Assembly (NCBI GenBank): GCA_026419785.1
Contig: JAODTK010005689.1
Coordinates: 920,677 to 984,676 of the forward strand
Source: Sclerodactyla briareus
Taxonomy: Eukaryota; Echinodermata; Holothuroidea; Dendrochirotida; Sclerodactylidae
Direction: 5' to 3'
DNA: 64,000 bases
Numbering within the stretch: position 1 is the first letter of the stretch; each line of letters begins with the position of its first letter. Positions 11,400-22,224 of the stretch are shown in pieces. The position numbers and the translations under genes were made by a program. Below the pieces are notes generated by a model. The model worked only from the letters and a program-made list of their open reading frames with translations, was not told the origin of the DNA and made no database searches.

Positions 11400-13925
11400 A
11401 TGTATTCAAGAATCGGACTGTAACCACATGCCACCCGGACAGAGGTCAAAATTCAGGTCAGAGGTCACACCACATCAGGTCAACAATTATATCACAATGG
11501 GAACCATCCAGCCTTCGCAGTAATTCAATTCTTCGATTCTAGCCAAAAAACAGTTTTTGACCCCTAAGTGACCTCGAATGACCTAATGATATGGCAAGTT
11601 TTTATGAAATGTTACTCTCATGTGATACATCTCACGCACTAGGAGCATGTTGCATTTCTGATGAACACACCCAGTGTAATTGCCGAACAAAAAGTATAAC
11701 AATCAGTTTTTGACCCTCACGTGACCTTGAATGACCTCCAATGGACAAGGGGTTGTTTATGAAAATTGTTACAACCATGTGATGCATCCATCCTAGAAGC
11801 ATATTGCATTCCAATGAACATGTCCAATGTATGCGAAAAAGGTAGAAAATTGAACTTTGACCCTGGAACTACCAAAGTAAGGGTCCGATCGAAGCGGGAG
11901 TTGTTCTCCCATAACGCACAACAAAGCTCAATCACATATCCAAATAAACCCAAGTTTCTCTTTTTTTTTTTGCCCGTAAACTCCTTAAATAAGCACATTA
12001 CAGATCGACCTTCCACCCACATGGACCACCCGACAGAGACAATTCAGGTCGAGGTCACACACCTGAGGTCAAACAATTATATCACAATGGTGAACCAATC
12101 AGCCTTCGCAGATATTCAATTCTCGATTATAGCCAAAAAACCGTGTTTGAACCCTGAGTGACCCCAACTGACCTTTCTGATATGACAGTTTTAATTGAGT
12201 TTTTCTCCATGTATTACATCCACTCCTAGGAGCATTTTTGCATTTTGAATGAACCACACCAGTGCTAATGCCGAAAAAGTACTAAAATCAGTTTTTACCC
12301 CTAAGTTAACTTTAATTACCTTCAAGGCAATGGCGGTTTTATGTAAAATGTTACACTCCATGTGATGAATCCACTTCCTGAAGCATATTGATTCCAATGA
12401 ACAAGTCCAATGTTATTGCTGACAAGGTATAAAACTGAAACTTTGACCCCTTGTAACTACCAAAGAAGGTCCGATCGAAGCGGGAGTTGTTTCTCTCCAT
12501 AAAGCACACAAAGCTCAATCCATACCAAAAATAATAGTTCATTTTTTGGCCATAACTCCTTAAATAAGGACAATTATTCAAGCCATTAGACCTGTCACCC
12601 ACTTGACAACCCGACAGAGGTAAATTCAGGTCAGAGATGGACACCAGGCAGGTCAACAATTATATCACAGGGGTGAACCATCCAGCCTCGCAGATATTCA
12701 ATTCTCCGATATAGCAAAAAAAAACAGTTTTTGACCCCTAAGTGACCCCAAATGACCCTTTCATGATTATGACAGTTTTGTATGAAAATTGTTACTCTCC
12801 ATGTATACATCCACTCCTAGGGCATTTTGAATTTATGAAAACACCCAGTGCTATTGCCGAAAAGTATTAAAATCTGTTTTGACCCTAGGACCTTTATGAC
12901 CTTAAATGACATGGCGTTTTCTATAAAAATTGTTACAATCATTTGATGCATCCAATCCAGAAGAATATTGAATTCCAATGACATGTACAATGTTATTGCG
13001 AACAAGTTATAAAATTGAACTTTGACACCTTTTAACTACCAAAGTAAGTGTACGATCGCAGCGGGGGAGTTGTGAGTTGTTCCTCCATAAACACACAAAG
13101 CATATCAATATCCAAAAAATACACGTGGTTCTATTTTTTTTTGCCCATAACTCCAAACTAGGCAATTTTATTCAAGATTCGACCTTCACCCACATGACCA
13201 CCCGACAGAGTCATACGTCAGGTCAGAGGGTCACCCAAATGCAGGTCAACAATTATATTCACAAAAAAACAAAATGGTGAACCATCCAGACTTCGCAGAT
13301 ATTCAATTATCCGATTATAGCCAAAAAAACAGGTTTTGACCCCTAAGTGACCCCAAATGACATTTCATGATATGACAGTTTTTAATGAAATTGTTTACTT
13401 CATGTGATAATCCACTCCAGGACATTTTGCATTCTGATGAACACACCCAGTGCTATGCCGAAAAGTACTAAAATCAGTTTTTGACCCCTAAGTTGACCTC
13501 TAATGACCTTCAATGGACATGGCGGCTTTTATGAAACTTGTGACACTCCATGTGATTGCATCCACTCCTAGAAGCATATTGCATTCCATGAACATGTCCA
13601 ATGTTATTGCGAAAAAGGTATAACATTGAACTTTGACCCCTTGTAACTACCAAAGTAGTGTCACGATCGAAGCGGGAGTTGTTTCCTCAGAAAGAACACA
13701 AAGCTCTAGCACATATCCCAAAAACAACCAGTTTCTACTTTTTTTTTGCCCGTAACTCCTCTAAATAAGCACATTAATTCAAGATGACCTTCAACACTGA
13801 CCACCCGACAGATTTTGGTGACATTCAGGTCAGATGTCACAAAATGGAGGTCACAACAATTATATCCACAATGGTGAACCATCCAGCCTTCCAGATATTC
13901 AATTCTAGATTATAAGCCAACTATT
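11400..13925 (-). repeat. ~590-bp tandem array within copy A
   Basis: The marker GAACCATCCAG recurs at about 11,501, 12,091, 12,675, 13,279 and 13,876 (spacing 584-604 bp). Each unit contains two related ~150-bp halves, each starting near TTTGACCCCTAAGTGACC and running through TTATGAAAATTGTTAC and CACTCCTAGGAGCAT. Each unit also has one block of AGGTCA repeats just before AACAATTATATCACAATGG. Units differ mostly by one-base indels. Confidence 0.9.
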
Positions 13926-14448
13926 ATGCAATTAGTCATGCAAGATGACCTTTCCAGTGACCTAGGCCCACATTAGAAATTCATCGGCCACTGATAGTGG
14001 CCCTAGTCACCACGTTTCTGAAAATCCAATGAAGAAGTTTGAAATATCACAACATTCTGCGATAATAGGCTAATGGCCCAAAAAAATGCAAATTGACCCG
14101 GAGGACCTTGAAATTGTGACCATGTTTTTCGGCTCCAACAACTACCCACAACACAACGTTTGTGTAAATCGCACAAAAAAAAACTTGACAATTTTGCGAA
14201 AAACCTGAAAATAGAGGGCAACAAATTCACGATATAGCCCATTTTCGAAATTATGTCGAGATTTTACTCTTACGGACATGTGTACCAAGTTTTGGGTCAA
14301 CGGATATAAAGTGTTAAAGAATGAGAGCGCTAACGCCCAAAGTTTCCGGCGCAGCGGCGCGGCGGAGCGGCGGGGCGGAGAGACAAGGGCGGGCACACGG
14401 CCAAACCATAATGCCCCGACACTTACAGTGTTGCGGGGATATTATAAT

Positions 14449-15877
14449 TCCACCAAGGATAGTGGAAATGAACCGAGTGAAGAACATCATCATACCGTCA
14501 GAGACGAGCGCGGGGACACTGGTTGTGTCAAGGGAGGGAGAGGCGAGAACTGTGAATGTCCGCTTCAGGTTCTAGTAGTAACTACATCTCACACTAGGGT
14601 CAGTAGCCTATGTCTCAAGCGAGGTTACGGATGTTGTGGCAACGGGACGACGTAGGGTCAGCTTTATGGGAAGAGAACGAGCCAATGGTCACGTGCCCTT
14701 TAGGATTTTCAATGTTAGTAGATGTAGGCGCCGCACCATTTAATTAGGCCCAATATTACTATTAGTGTCCCCTGCTATTTCCACGCTTGCCTATATATAA
14801 ACTATAAAACTTCAGCGAAGTTGAACAAACAACTATTAGATGGGATATCACTGATTCGTCGTCGAAGGTTACATGTAGCCCCAAATATTACGTCTGTTTT
14901 TCTCTCCAAACCTCCATGGTCCCCGTCGCACCCTGGAATTCCTTGTCCTCTGTCTTATTTTGTTTGGTACTCTACATGCACCAACCTCACCGAGTGGTTG
15001 TATATCAACTGACAGTCATTCATTCATGAATGCTTGACAACAATGCAGCTCCCATGCAAGGCTGATCAAATATCTGTGGATGGCTTGGGGCTGAGGTGGT
15101 TATTGGTATCGACTTGACCAAGCAAATGCCATGTGGTTTTCTGCTGCGGAGAGCCGCTTCTACAAGTCATCATGTCCTCTCCGTTCCGTTCGTTCGTTCG
15201 TTCGTGTCGTTCGTTCGTTCGTCTGTTCTGTTTTCACGTTCATTCATACTTCTAAACCGTACATGCGATCAGGTTGAAACTTGCTAGGTGGATGAAACTT
15301 GCTACTGGCAGGCTGAGTTACTTTATGTTTTGCATAGTGTGGATAATTACCCTAATTTCCAACTTCCATTGGGCTCTCAGCTTTGAACGTGTGAGAGCGG
15401 TTTGTTTACACAATTATCCATCCCTCTGCAGAGCAAGTGTTTATCTTATCTGTCAGAAGGTGAACCATCAGGTTCCCCATCACCAGGTTGTGCGGCCTAT
15501 TTACATACACCATTGTCCAGTGGGAACTGATTGTCCTATCACACTCACGCTCTCAATTGTTGGCTGGTGACCCAGAAAGCGAGTTGTTTTCACATGTTTA
15601 GTTCTGTTGTATATGTACTAATTACCGGCCTATGATGATTCAGTTGGGTTTTTGATGCTGGGCACTGATAGCATTATTAGGCCAATAGGTAGACATTTCC
15701 AAGCCTTCCAAGGTTATTACAGATACAGTAAGTCAACTACATGGAGCAAACAATAAATGTGACATTGGTACAGAACATGCGTGTATTCGCCACAGGAATT
15801 TTGCCGTCCGCAGCTATCAAGATGCGCTCGACTTGCGCTTGTTATAGTATAAGATCTCAGTCTATTCCAGCAGTTCT
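14449..15877. other. unassigned, with TTCG microsatellite
   Basis: A (TTCG)n-type tract lies at about 15,180-15,245. No gene domain is recognised. Some open frames exceed 90 codons (15,274-15,570) without supporting features. Confidence 0.45.
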
Positions 15878-15937
15878 ACTATATATATATAATATATATA
15901 TTATATATATATATAATATATCTATATATATAGATAT

Positions 15938-15974
<37 letters not shown>

Positions 15975-16025
15975 TATATATAGATTAAAATAATATATAA
16001 TAATTATATATATATATATAATACA
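15878..16025. repeat. (TA)n microsatellite
   Basis: About 150 bp of almost pure TA with occasional interruptions. It is likely to form cruciform or slipped structures and is prone to assembly error. Confidence 0.95.
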
Positions 16026-16049
16026 TAGTAGCCTGTATTAGAAGGTGCA

Positions 16050-16347
16050 AACCCGTTAGTGAAATCACTCGCGCCTTACATGTAACTTAGAATATTTTGC
16101 AACTATTATCAAGTACATCAGAGTGCTTAGCAGGTTATATCGCACGACTAATTCTCAAAATTTTGAAATTGCATGAAATGTGGTCCATATAGAATCGGTA
16201 TCGTGAGTTTGCTAATTTGGAGAGCATACAGCGGTCATCATGAGGATATTTTGCACAAGCCACGCGACATTTACAACATTAGTAGATTCACATGGAAGTT
16301 GGTAAGCCCACATATAGCCTATATATAGTCAGCTAGTAACATGGTGC

Positions 16348-16384
<37 letters not shown>

Positions 16385-16960
16385 TTGAAGGTCATTCCAG
16401 GAACACAAGAGGTAAACTTTCTACACATTCTTCAAAGTATTTGCCAGCAGCTATGAAGGCGTTTTGTCGAGGAAATATCGCAGTCTGCTCCAATGGTGCC
16501 TTGTATAGGAGACACCACACTACATATAGACGTATACCGGACACGTTGTGTTTTGTGAGTGTCATGGACGATGGCCTCATTGGAAGTTGGCCCCCAGCTG
16601 CCCAGCATGGAGCAGTAGGCTGATATTTCATAGGTCCATTCACTTTGATGCGACCGAATATAGATTAGTAATTTGCCTCCAGTCCCGAATGTTTTAAACT
16701 AGAATCAAAGCCACTTCAGTCATTGATCAGTTGATATGTGATCTAGTCCTAAAATATCTGATATTTGTAGAAGATGATAAATGTTGTGATAATTACAGAG
16801 ATATAGCGTTTCAAGAATTTTATAAATATCCCTGCGAATATTAGCTGCGGGGCAATGGGTGCTTACCGGCCACGCGGGCTTTCTGAAGGTACGGTTCAGG
16901 GGTATGTGAACTCTTGTACTCTTGTAATCGTCTGTTCATTGGCTTGTTCAAATCAGGGTC
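16050..16960 (+). mobile_element. second copy of the LINE 3' region at 1-1,135
   Basis: It aligns in inverse orientation with 1-1,135. Shared stretches include CATGGAAGTTGGTAAGCC, GCCTATATAGTCAGCTAGTA-like sequence, TTGCCAGCAGCTATGAA, GATCAGTTGATATG and ACGCGGGCTTTCTGAAGGTA. This copy has lost about 180 bp that hold the reverse-transcriptase tail in the first copy. It contains a run of 34 A at 16,349-16,382 at that point. Non-coding. Confidence 0.75.
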
Positions 16961-17284
16961 CGCCACCCGTAGGAGGCTCGACATTTGAGCATGAACGCCA
17001 CGACGAAAATCCGCCTCAGTGCAATTCGATAACGATTTGGTACGATACATCGTCACTATGATATTTCATACTAACGTTTCCGATGTGGCGGTATTGTTCG
17101 CTGTAATCTCATATGAACGCAACTGTCTTTTCGCCAGGTCGGTTGCGACACGATATGCTTGCTTAATGTATAAAAAAACAAAAACAAAAGCGAGATGAAT
17201 TAGGACTCTAATTTTGAGATTTAGGGTTATGAAATAGGCTCTTTTCGTCTTTGTTGGTTTCAAAGTAAATCTGATGTCATTCGG

Positions 17285-17460
17285 GCATGTATCTAACCAA
17301 GTGGTTGGCACAGTTGGTAGAGCGTCGGCCTTCCTCCCGGGAGACCGGGGGTCGATTCCCGGTCGGTCATACCAAAGAGGGAATTTTAATTTTAATTGTA
17401 CCCGTTGCCCTTAATCTCGCTGGACGCTCAGCACAAGGAGCCGGGACAAACTAGGGGTTT
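17285..17460 (+). mobile_element. tRNA-derived SINE head
   Basis: The segment GTTGGTAGAGCGTCGGCC (about 17,313-17,330) matches a pol III A box in tRNA context. GGGGGTCGATTCCCGG (about 17,347-17,362) matches a B box with T-arm pairing, followed by a CCA-like ACCA end at 17,370-17,373. The acceptor stem does not pair well, so this is a tRNA-derived SINE rather than a functional tRNA. An AT-rich stretch and a phrase CTCGCTGGACGCTCAGCA follow as probable SINE body. The 3' limit is uncertain. Confidence 0.6.
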
Positions 17461-17698
17461 GCAAGTTTTTGCCGTCTGCGTGTGATTACCCCCACATTAA
17501 GGTACCGCCAAAGAGGCATTCCCTTATTCCGTGTATCTGGTGAGTATTCGCAGCTGACAGTAGGTGCAGTAAACTGCATCCATTTCTGCATCCTTGCTGG
17601 GCCTTGAATAGGTTCGATTCTCTGCTCGGCACGTGTACCATGAAAATATCACCCCCCCCCCCCTTTTCACGGCTGTTGTGAGACGATAATGCCTCTTT
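17461..17698. other. possible continuation of SINE body
   Basis: Another B-box-like GGTTCGATTCTC sits near 17,611. A C-run lies at about 17,653-17,663. No gene is seen. Confidence 0.3.
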
Positions 17699-17700
17699 TA

Positions 17701-18127
17701 AGGGCCTGTCACACTATCACGATTTTCTATCGTTCTGCTACACGATCTTTTTAGATTTCAGCTGAACCACAAGGGAGATGGGTCGGTGGGTAACATTGTC
17801 ATGATACGAGTACATAATCACAATACCTTTTCAAGATCGAAAGTGTTTCGAAAAAAACCTCATCCTAAATGACGTCATACGAAAAATGGGTTTAAGCGTC
17901 CGTACGATAAAATCGTGGAGTCACGATAAAAAGAAAATATGGGATTATCAAAAAAGGACGGGAAGGGCTTTCCACATTGGGAATGTTTGGCAAATAGCGA
18001 AATAGTCCTCCTTCACTGTGGCGGTGTGTTCCAGCCGTCAGATTAACTTAGGCCCGGTATTAATCGGCATGAACCAATAATATCGGACGTTGCAGCGACA
18101 CGATTATCGTTATAGTGTGACCGGCCC
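17701..18127. mobile_element. 427-bp MITE with ~24-bp TIRs and TTA flanks
   Basis: The left end AGGGCCTGTCACACTATCAC and the inverse of the right end, AGGGCCGGTCACACTATAAC, match at 18 of 20 bases, and both continue GAT. TTA lies directly outside each end (17,698-17,700 and 18,128-18,130). A 3-bp TWA duplication and this size suggest a non-autonomous PIF/Harbinger-type element. A hAT origin (8-bp duplication) is less well supported because longer flanks do not match. No coding potential. One TGACGTCA site is internal, at about 17,868. Confidence 0.75.
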
Positions 18128-18130
18128 TTA

Positions 18131-19007
18131 CTACTTTAATTACAAATATATAGACAGAAGAGTAATAGGCAACCTTAATTTCTATGAATAAATATATACA
18201 CGGCATATTGAAAAAGACTACTCAAAGTCTAACATGGAACATGTAATATGTGCAATATTGAGTGGACCAGCGGGCCACTTTCATAAGAGAAAAAACAACA
18301 AGAAAAACTGATATTTCTATTGTAATTAAGATGGTTACGCTGCATCAAAACTTACCGTGTTTCATGGAGACAGCAATGCATAACAACATTAACTTTAGCT
18401 CATCTCCAGCTATTAAGCATGCAGTTACGTAAGCTACGCAAAATGACAAATATGTGCATGGTTATTTCGAAAACTGGCGTCAATAACCTGGTTCAATATG
18501 AATGTTGACAGGGTGTGTCGCAAAACAGTGTGTGTGTGTGTGGGGGGGGGGCGCTGTCCAAAACCTGTGTCAAACATTGACGATGATTACAAGGAAGCAT
18601 CTAAAAAAAAAGTCGGGAAGGCTTCAACCATAGCCACTTCAGACCCCACCGTACCAACCCGACTATTTTATGTTAAAGTTAGGGGAATATACTAGACTGT
18701 TCGATTCGAAATACCACACCTGGTTCCCTACTCCACTGATGCCACGGGATTCGATGATTCAAAAGCTATCCTATGACATATGTTGCATCATGGAGGGTCG
18801 GGGAGAGGAGGTATTTTTACTAACGGTTAGGTCAATGACATAAAAGTTATGAAAGCGTTCTGCAAATATCGAAGTAGGCCTATGTTCAGGTACGCGTGGC
18901 CCCCAAACTGCCTTTTGTGAGCTCCCCCCGCTCTCTCCCCTCTCTCTTCCCCACCAATCGCGTCGCAAAGTCAATAATAGTAAGGTTTACAGTAGGCTAC
19001 AGCCTTA
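18131..19007. other. unassigned
   Basis: A GT tract followed by a G-run lies at about 18,527-18,551. No recognisable coding region or element end was found. Confidence 0.4.
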
Positions 19008-19074
19008 ATTATATCCCCGCAACACTGTAAGTGTTCGGTGGATATTATGGTTTAGGCCGTGTGCCCGCTGTCTC

Positions 19075-19128
19075 CGCCGCCGCCGGCTCCGCCGCCGGGC
19101 CGGCTCCGCCGCCGCCGCCGCCGCCGCG
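19075..19128. repeat. CCG/CGG trinucleotide-rich tract
   Basis: About 50 bp of interrupted CCGCCG lies near the 5' end of copy B. The matching place in copy A (14,350-14,385, reverse strand) is also GCGGCGG-rich but shorter. The alanine/arginine-rich open frame it creates is not a gene. Confidence 0.85.
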
Positions 19129-19389
19129 GAAACTTTAGGCTGTTTAGCGCTCTCATTCTTTAACACTTTATCCGATTTTGAACCAAAACTTGGGTGACAC
19201 ATGTATGTATGGTAAAATCTCGGATAAGTTCGAAAATGGGCTATATCGTGAATTTGTTGCCCTCTATTTGCCGGGTTTTTCGCCAAATTTTCAAGTTTGG
19301 CGCGATTTACACGAAAAGTGGTGTTGTGAGAAGTTGTTGGAGCCGAAAAATCATGGCGACAATTCAAGGTCATCTGTGGGTCAAGTGTG

Positions 19390-19860
19390 CATTTCTTTGG
19401 CCAGTAGACTAATTATGCATAATGTATGTGATATTTTAAAACTTCATGTTTCTGAAACTTGGTGGATCGGGCCACTATCAGTGCGTGTATTTTCCTAATG
19501 TGGTCCGGGTCACTGGAGGTCTCTTGCATGACTAATTTGCATAATAGTTGGCCCATTAGCCTTAGGCAATTTATAACTTTGTTGGATTCTCAAACACGAA
19601 ACTTGGTGAGTGGGACTTCTAACAGTCCGCGATAAATTTATTCAAATGCTCGAAATAACTGAAGGTCATTATGTGGTGTTTAATTTACATATTCGTTAGC
19701 ATAATTAGAATAATTAATGCAATGAGTTTCTCAACTCTTAGGGATTTTGACGAAACCTTGTGATCAGAAACTACTACCAGTCCTGATAATTTAGTCAATA
19801 GCACTCAAAGATCACTGAGGGTAAATTTGGTGGGCTAATTGCATAGTATTGTCCTGATCA
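19390..19860 (+). repeat. ~147-bp repeats in the 5' module of copy B
   Basis: Phrases of the type GAAACTTGGTGGATCGGG recur at about 19,455, 19,599 and 19,752. AATTTGCATAATAGTTGG-like phrases appear in between. Three diverged units of about 147 bp are implied. Copy A keeps roughly one. Confidence 0.55.
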
Positions 19861-20935
19861 GTCAAAATGATGAGTTGCATACTTTTTTCGCAATAACATT
19901 GGACATTTTCATTGGAACTGCAATATGCTTCTAGGAGTGGATGCATCCCTGGAGTGTAACAATTTTCATAAAACTCGCCATGTCATTGAGGTCTTAAAGG
20001 TCACTTCGGGGTCAAAAACGGATTTACGTACTTTTTCGGCAATAGCACTGGGTGTGTTCATCAGATGCAAACTGCTCCTAGGATGGATTTCTCCCATAGA
20101 GAGTCACAATTCTCATAAAATCTGTCCTATCATTAAAGGTCATTCAGGTAACTTAGGGGTCAAAACCTGTTTTTTTTTTGCTATAATCGGAAATTTGAAT
20201 ATCTGCGAAGGCTGGATGGTTCACCATTGTGATTACTTGTTGACCTGCATGTGTGTGACCTCTGACCTGAATTGAACCTCTGTCGGGTGTGCATGTGGTT
20301 AAAGGTCGAATCTTGAATAAAGGTGCTATTCAGGAGTTACGGGCAAAAAACATAGAACCTGGTTATTTTTGGATATGTGATAGAGAGCTTTGTGTGCTTG
20401 CTGGAGGGACACAACTCCCGCTTCGATGCGACCCTACTTTTGGTAGTTACAGGGTCAAAGTTCAATTTTATACCTTTTCCGCATAACATTGGACGTGTTC
20501 ATTGGAATGCAATATGCTTCTAGAGTGGATGCATCACATGGGGTAACAATTTTCATAAACCCCGCCATGTCATTGAAGGTCATTAACAGGTCACTTAGGG
20601 TCCAAAACCTGATTTTAGTACTTTTTCGGCAATAGCACTGGGTGTGTTCATCAGAATGCAAAATGCTCCTGGGAGTGAATGTACCCATGGATAGTAACAA
20701 TTCTCATAAAAACTGTCATCTCATTAAGGTCATTCGAGGTTCACACTTCGGGGTCAAAAACTGTTTTTTGGCTATAATCTGCAAATTGAATATCTCGAAG
20801 CTGGATGTTCACCCTTGTGCTATAATTGTTTGACCTGCATGTGTGTGACCTCTGACCTGATTTGATCTCTGTCGGGTGGCCTGTGGTTAAAGGACGAATC
20901 TTGATAAATGTGCTTATTAGACTCACCTTGTCCGT
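19860..20935 (+). repeat. ~590-bp tandem array within copy B
   Basis: About 1.8 units are marked by CTGGATGGTTCACC near 20,212 and 20,800, and by the TGACCTGCATGTGTGTGACC block at 20,241 and about 20,831. It is the reverse complement of the array in copy A. Confidence 0.85.
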
Positions 20936-21093
20936 GCTGAGGGGTGCCCATACAATTAACAAGTGGCATTATGGAAGACCCTTTACTGTAACACGTTGTC
21001 GCTTCACATCTATAAATGTTTTCTTTCCACGAATATATGGTCCGGTTTCATGTTCACCAAATTCTTTGAATAATAATATGCGGGATATATACG

Positions 21094-21116
21094 GTCTGGT
21101 GGTTTCTACCCGCCGA
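21094..21116 (+). other. 3' subterminal hairpin of copy B
   Basis: GTCTGGTGG and CCCGCCGAC pair imperfectly around TTTCTA. It matches the copy A hairpin in place and in most stem bases, with substitutions on one side of the stem. Confidence 0.6.
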
Positions 21117-21126
21117 CATTTCTTAG

Positions 21127-21737
21127 TTGTGTAACATTTACAGCACCGGCTGCCAACTCCAAATTTGGCATGGAAGCACGTGCCAGCTCCTACAAACTCG
21201 ACCGGTCCTTGTGGTACTACTCCAAGAAATGCTAGTCGGTCAATGGCCAATTGTAGACCGAATCCCGGTGATGGACACATAAACTCTATGAAATTTGATT
21301 CCGTCGCGCCAGAATTCCTTGTTGATGTGAGGTTGGCGGCCGAGTTTTTATTGGCTCACCGTGGGGTGCTACAAGTCACTAAATGGCTTCCAAATCACAA
21401 CTGTGCTTTTCTCTCGGTACCTGTATATTCGGTCAGTCGTATGAATTTCTCTTGTCTGAGTCTGATGGTGTGGTAATGGGTGTCTGTTTGTCATTTGCAT
21501 TCAGCTGTGGCAATTCAGACATTCTGATGTTGGAGTGTAGCCACGAGAAGGGGTAACCCCTTGTTAGAACCCCCACCGCCTGCTTCAGTGCAAAACGCAG
21601 TTACTTTTATTCCCCCATGTTCCCTTACAGATGGAGAGAGATTGTCCTTAACATATAACGAATAAATATTGACCTTTCCTACCTCGTAGCGTAGATACAG
21701 TACGGTTCCTATGACTCGAACATGATGCGCATTGAAC
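21127..21737. other. unassigned
   Basis: A 103-codon frame (21,165-21,476 plus) has no recognised domain. No repeat is identified. Confidence 0.35.
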
Positions 21738-21944
21738 CAGTTGGCGTCAATCCTGGGGGGGGGGGGGGCGGGGGACTGTCCCCCCCATATTTCAGAGGAT
21801 GCTCCCATTGACTTTCATTTTTCATACAGTAAAAAACCACAAAAAAAACAAAAAAAAAAATTTTTTGGGGGGCGCGGTCATTCCCCCCCCCCAACTTTGG
21901 TCCATGCCCCCCCCCACCTTCTGAAGATGTGATTGGCGCCTATG
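21738..21944. mobile_element. ~200-bp G/C-tract MITE with GGCGTCAAT ends
   Basis: The left end TTGGCGTCAATCCTGGGGGG and the right end ATTGGCGCCTA are inverted (GGCGTCAAT against GGCGCCAAT). The body carries long G- and C-runs that can pair. The left end matches the element end at 59,399 (GGCGTCGATCCCGGGGGG). Confidence 0.55.
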
Positions 21945-22224
21945 GCGTGAACGAAACGTTTTCAACGTTTTGTATTCCCCGCATATTATTACTTATGATG
22001 TATAACTAAGTTGTTATGCTCCTAGTATACCTGACTCAGACATTGGCTACCCTCCGTCCCGCGGGCCATATCCGGCCTGCGATGTCGATTTTCCTCCTTA
22101 AAGCATCAGTTTTCCCGGCCCGTGGGCAGCTATCTACTGGAACCCTGACCCGCCTACCCATGAAAAGACGATAGGCTAGATTCTAGATGCGTATGCGTAT
22201 GTAAAGTAAAAGTCCTAATTTTAC

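Larger units (their letters stand above)
11170..14448 (-). mobile_element. Helentron/HINE-like non-autonomous element, copy A
   Basis: Read 5'->3' on the minus strand, it starts near 14,448 with AATTATAATATCCCCGCAAC, part of a near-palindrome around ACACTGTAAGTGT. Next come a ~500-bp unique module, about four ~590-bp tandem units (11,400-13,925), a 3' subterminal TGCGGGGATTATAA (11,220-11,207) that is the inverse of the 5' end, a hairpin (11,204-11,179) and finally ATTTTCTAG ending at 11,170. Asymmetric inverted ends, a 3' hairpin, a CTAG (CTRR-type) terminus and an internal tandem core are hallmarks of Helentron-derived HINE elements such as DINE-1 and oyster Pearl. No Rep/helicase coding is present, so mobility would need a helper. 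Copy B (19,008-21,126) has the same ends in opposite orientation. Confidence 0.7.
19008..21126 (+). mobile_element. Helentron/HINE-like non-autonomous element, copy B
   Basis: It starts AATTATATCCCCGCAACACT, with a palindromic continuation GTAAGTGTT. A CCG-rich stretch, a ~750-bp module and about two ~590-bp tandem units follow. It closes with subterminal ATGCGGGATATATAC (21,079-21,093), a hairpin (21,094-21,116) and ATTTCTTAG ending at 21,126 (CTAG with one extra T). The order and ends are the same as in copy A but on the opposite strand. No Rep/helicase frame is present. Confidence 0.7.

Noticed and set aside
11400-13925. CRISPR-like array
   Set aside because: Units are ~590 bp and contiguous with no short-repeat/unique-spacer pattern. 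The context is animal DNA.
17304-17373. Intact tRNA gene
   Set aside because: A and B boxes are present but the acceptor stem does not pair. Called a SINE head instead.
19005-19373. 122-codon minus-strand frame with an alanine/arginine-rich stretch
   Set aside because: It comes from the CCG repeat inside the Helentron-like element.
11170-21126. One large element with 2-3 kb terminal inverted repeats (Polinton-like)
   Set aside because: Each arm has its own complete 5' and 3' ends and the spacer has no polymerase or integrase coding. Two separate insertions fit better.
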